A DNA stretch of 64,000 nt, taken from assembly GCF_014673215.1 (NCBI RefSeq), contig NZ_JACWMS010000002.1, positions 124,001 to 188,000 of the forward strand, written 5' to 3'. The notes beneath the pieces are model-generated. The model worked only from the letters and a program-made list of their open reading frames with translations. It had not been told where the DNA came from and did no database searches. Below, in pieces: positions 62,899 to 64,000 of this stretch. Each line of letters begins with the position of its first letter. Position 1 is the first letter of the stretch. Position numbers and translations under genes: made by a program. This DNA is from Gordonia hankookensis. Lineage in GTDB: Bacteria; Actinomycetota; Actinomycetes; Mycobacteriales; Mycobacteriaceae.

Positions 62899-63917
62899 CA
62901 GCCAGAACACCTCCCCTTCGTCTGCTCGATCCACGGAAGGGTGACGACCTTGCCGGACGGATCCGAGACCCGGACGCTCACCGCGCAGACGTAGTACTGG
63001 ATGAAGTTGCCGTATGTGCCGGTTCGCACCAGCTTGCGGAAGTTCTCCGGAGAACGCTGTATCGCCTTCTCGAGCGTCGGCATGTCGTGAGTGAGATTCG
63101 GTGCCAGCCTGGACAGTTGGTCGATCGATCCGGAAAGCGGTGGCCGTGCCTGCGTCAAGAGGTTCGACACGGTGGCGGTCCCGTTGTCGAGGGCGGTGAT
63201 CGCCGCGCCGATCGGATCGCGGTCCCTGGCGAGGTCACCGATGACCGTGTCGAGTCGATCGATGGCTTCGGCGAAGCGGGTCCGATTGCCGTCGAGGGTG
63301 ACCATGACCTTCTTCAGTTGATCGATCACTTGCTCGATGACCCCGACATTTCGGCCCAATGTGGTGAACAGCGACGAACTTCCCTCGAAGAGGGAGCGGA
63401 CCGTCCCGCTCTGGCCCTGCAGCACATCGAGAATCGAGGAGCTCAGGGCGTTCACCTGTTTGGGTTCCAATCCGGCGATCACGGGTTTGAGTCCACCGAG
63501 CAGCACGTCGAGATCGAGAGCGGGCTTGGTCCGCGTCGATGGAATCTCGCCACCACCGTGCATCACCGACCCTGAACCCTCGGTGACCTCCAGGTACCGA
63601 TCTCCGACGAGGTTGAGATAGCGGACCGCGGCACCACTGCCGGTGGGTAGCCCGATCGAGCTGTCGACGTCGAACGTGACTCGGACCTTGTTGTCGGGCC
63701 GGAGGTCCACGCCGTGCACACTGCCAACGCGCACCCCGGCGATGCGCACGGTGTCCCCTGATCTCAGTCCCGAGACGTCGGTGAACACAGCGTGGTATCG
63801 GGTGGTGTCGCCGGACCGGTGGTCGCTGAACACCAGCAGCAGGAAAGCCGCCACGACCACCATCACGGTCGTGAACGCAGCGAACTTGATCGTCGTGGAA
63901 TCGACTCGTGTTCTCAC
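62898..63917 (-). CDS. mceB: Mce family protein MceB (second operon)
   Basis: 339 residues with a membrane anchor at about 10-31, the Mce domain (GLRSGDTVRIAGVRVGSV), a helical part, and a Cys near each side of the short tail (YVCAVS, GRCSG). GTG 63917 overlaps the mceA stop by four bases (GTGA). Confidence 0.92.
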   Translation of the reverse strand: MRTRVDSTTIKFAAFTTVMVVVAAFLLLVFSDHRSGDTTRYHAVFTDVSGLRSGDTVRIAGVRVGSVHGVDLRPDNKVRVTFDVDSSIGLPTGSGAAVRYLNLVGDRYLEVTEGSGSVMHGGGEIPSTRTKPALDLDVLLGGLKPVIAGLEPKQVNALSSSILDVLQGQSGTVRSLFEGSSSLFTTLGRNVGVIEQVIDQLKKVMVTLDGNRTRFAEAIDRLDTVIGDLARDRDPIGAAITALDNGTATVSNLLTQARPPLSGSIDQLSRLAPNLTHDMPTLEKAIQRSPENFRKLVRTGTYGNFIQYYVCAVSVRVSDPSGKVVTLPWIEQTKGRCSG

Positions 63918-64000
63918 TGCGGAGCCCCGTCCGGCATCGGCCCGAACAACGCCTGCTGAAGGCTCTTCACATTCAATTCCAATGACTTTCGTCCCTCGCC
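63914..64000 (-). CDS. mceA: Mce family protein MceA, C-terminal 28 residues (second operon)
   Basis: The frame is open to the window edge and stops at 63914, overlapping mceB. Visible tail: GRKSLELNVKSLQQALFGPM. Only its place in front of mceB identifies it. The rest of mceA and the two yrbE genes should lie beyond base 64000. Confidence 0.7.
   Translation of the reverse strand, partial: GEGRKSLELNVKSLQQALFGPMPDGAPQ

Overview
The window is a high-GC stretch from a mycolic-acid-containing actinomycete. Two mce lipid-importer operons, a KshA/HsaA/HsaB/HsaC steroid-ring set, a mycobacterial-type CysNC fusion, many leaderless starts and a protein resembling the Gordonia porin GjpA all fit Gordonia or a close relative. 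That assignment is inference; no 16S or other decisive marker is present. Overlapping ATGA/TGATG junctions define several long operons. I saw no tRNA, rRNA, CRISPR array, transposase or phage gene.

Left part (1-17.6 kb): the end of an SMP-30-like gene, purL on the minus strand with a leaderless GTG start, and a lone EccA-type TPR/AAA ATPase with no ESX genes beside it. Next come a TetR regulator divergent from a cytochrome P450 and an SDR. These lead directly into a complete mce operon (yrbEA, yrbEB, mceA-F, one Mce-associated gene). A free-methionine-sulfoxide reductase closes this block.

Middle part (17.6-42.4 kb): the sulfate-assimilation operon cysD-cysNC-cysQ, whose cysNC starts with five copies of a 36-bp in-frame repeat, lies divergent from an IclR regulator. 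A secreted protein follows, then an echA-fadE-fadE-fadE operon under a KstR2-like operator. A complete L-rhamnose catabolic set comes next (rhaM, MFS transporter, rhaI, bifunctional aldolase/lactaldehyde dehydrogenase, rhaB, and an lldD that would finish the path to pyruvate). It carries LacI-type operators at two promoters and a LacI gene 1.5 kb beyond the lldD end. Then come a DHA2 efflux pump, a TMEM175-like channel, a fatty-acyl-AMP ligase and the GjpA-like secreted protein with a long Ser-rich tail.

Right part (42.4-64 kb): a six-gene minus-strand operon (hsaA, hsaC, hsaB, DUF1214 protein, SDR, sulfotransferase) is divergent from kshA and a small Cys-rich protein. Two KstR-like boxes lie between them; hsaD is absent. 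After these come an NlpC/P60 protein, a TIGR03086-like protein, a VOC protein, a phosphotransferase and an aldehyde dehydrogenase. Two Mce-associated genes, preceded by a translationally coupled small ORF, run convergently into a second mce operon (mceF back to the tail of mceA at the window edge). Taken together the window looks like a lipid/steroid import and degradation neighbourhood interleaved with sulfur assimilation and rhamnose use. Intergenic gaps at 27.2, 53.0 and 53.1 kb hold hairpin-forming repeats.
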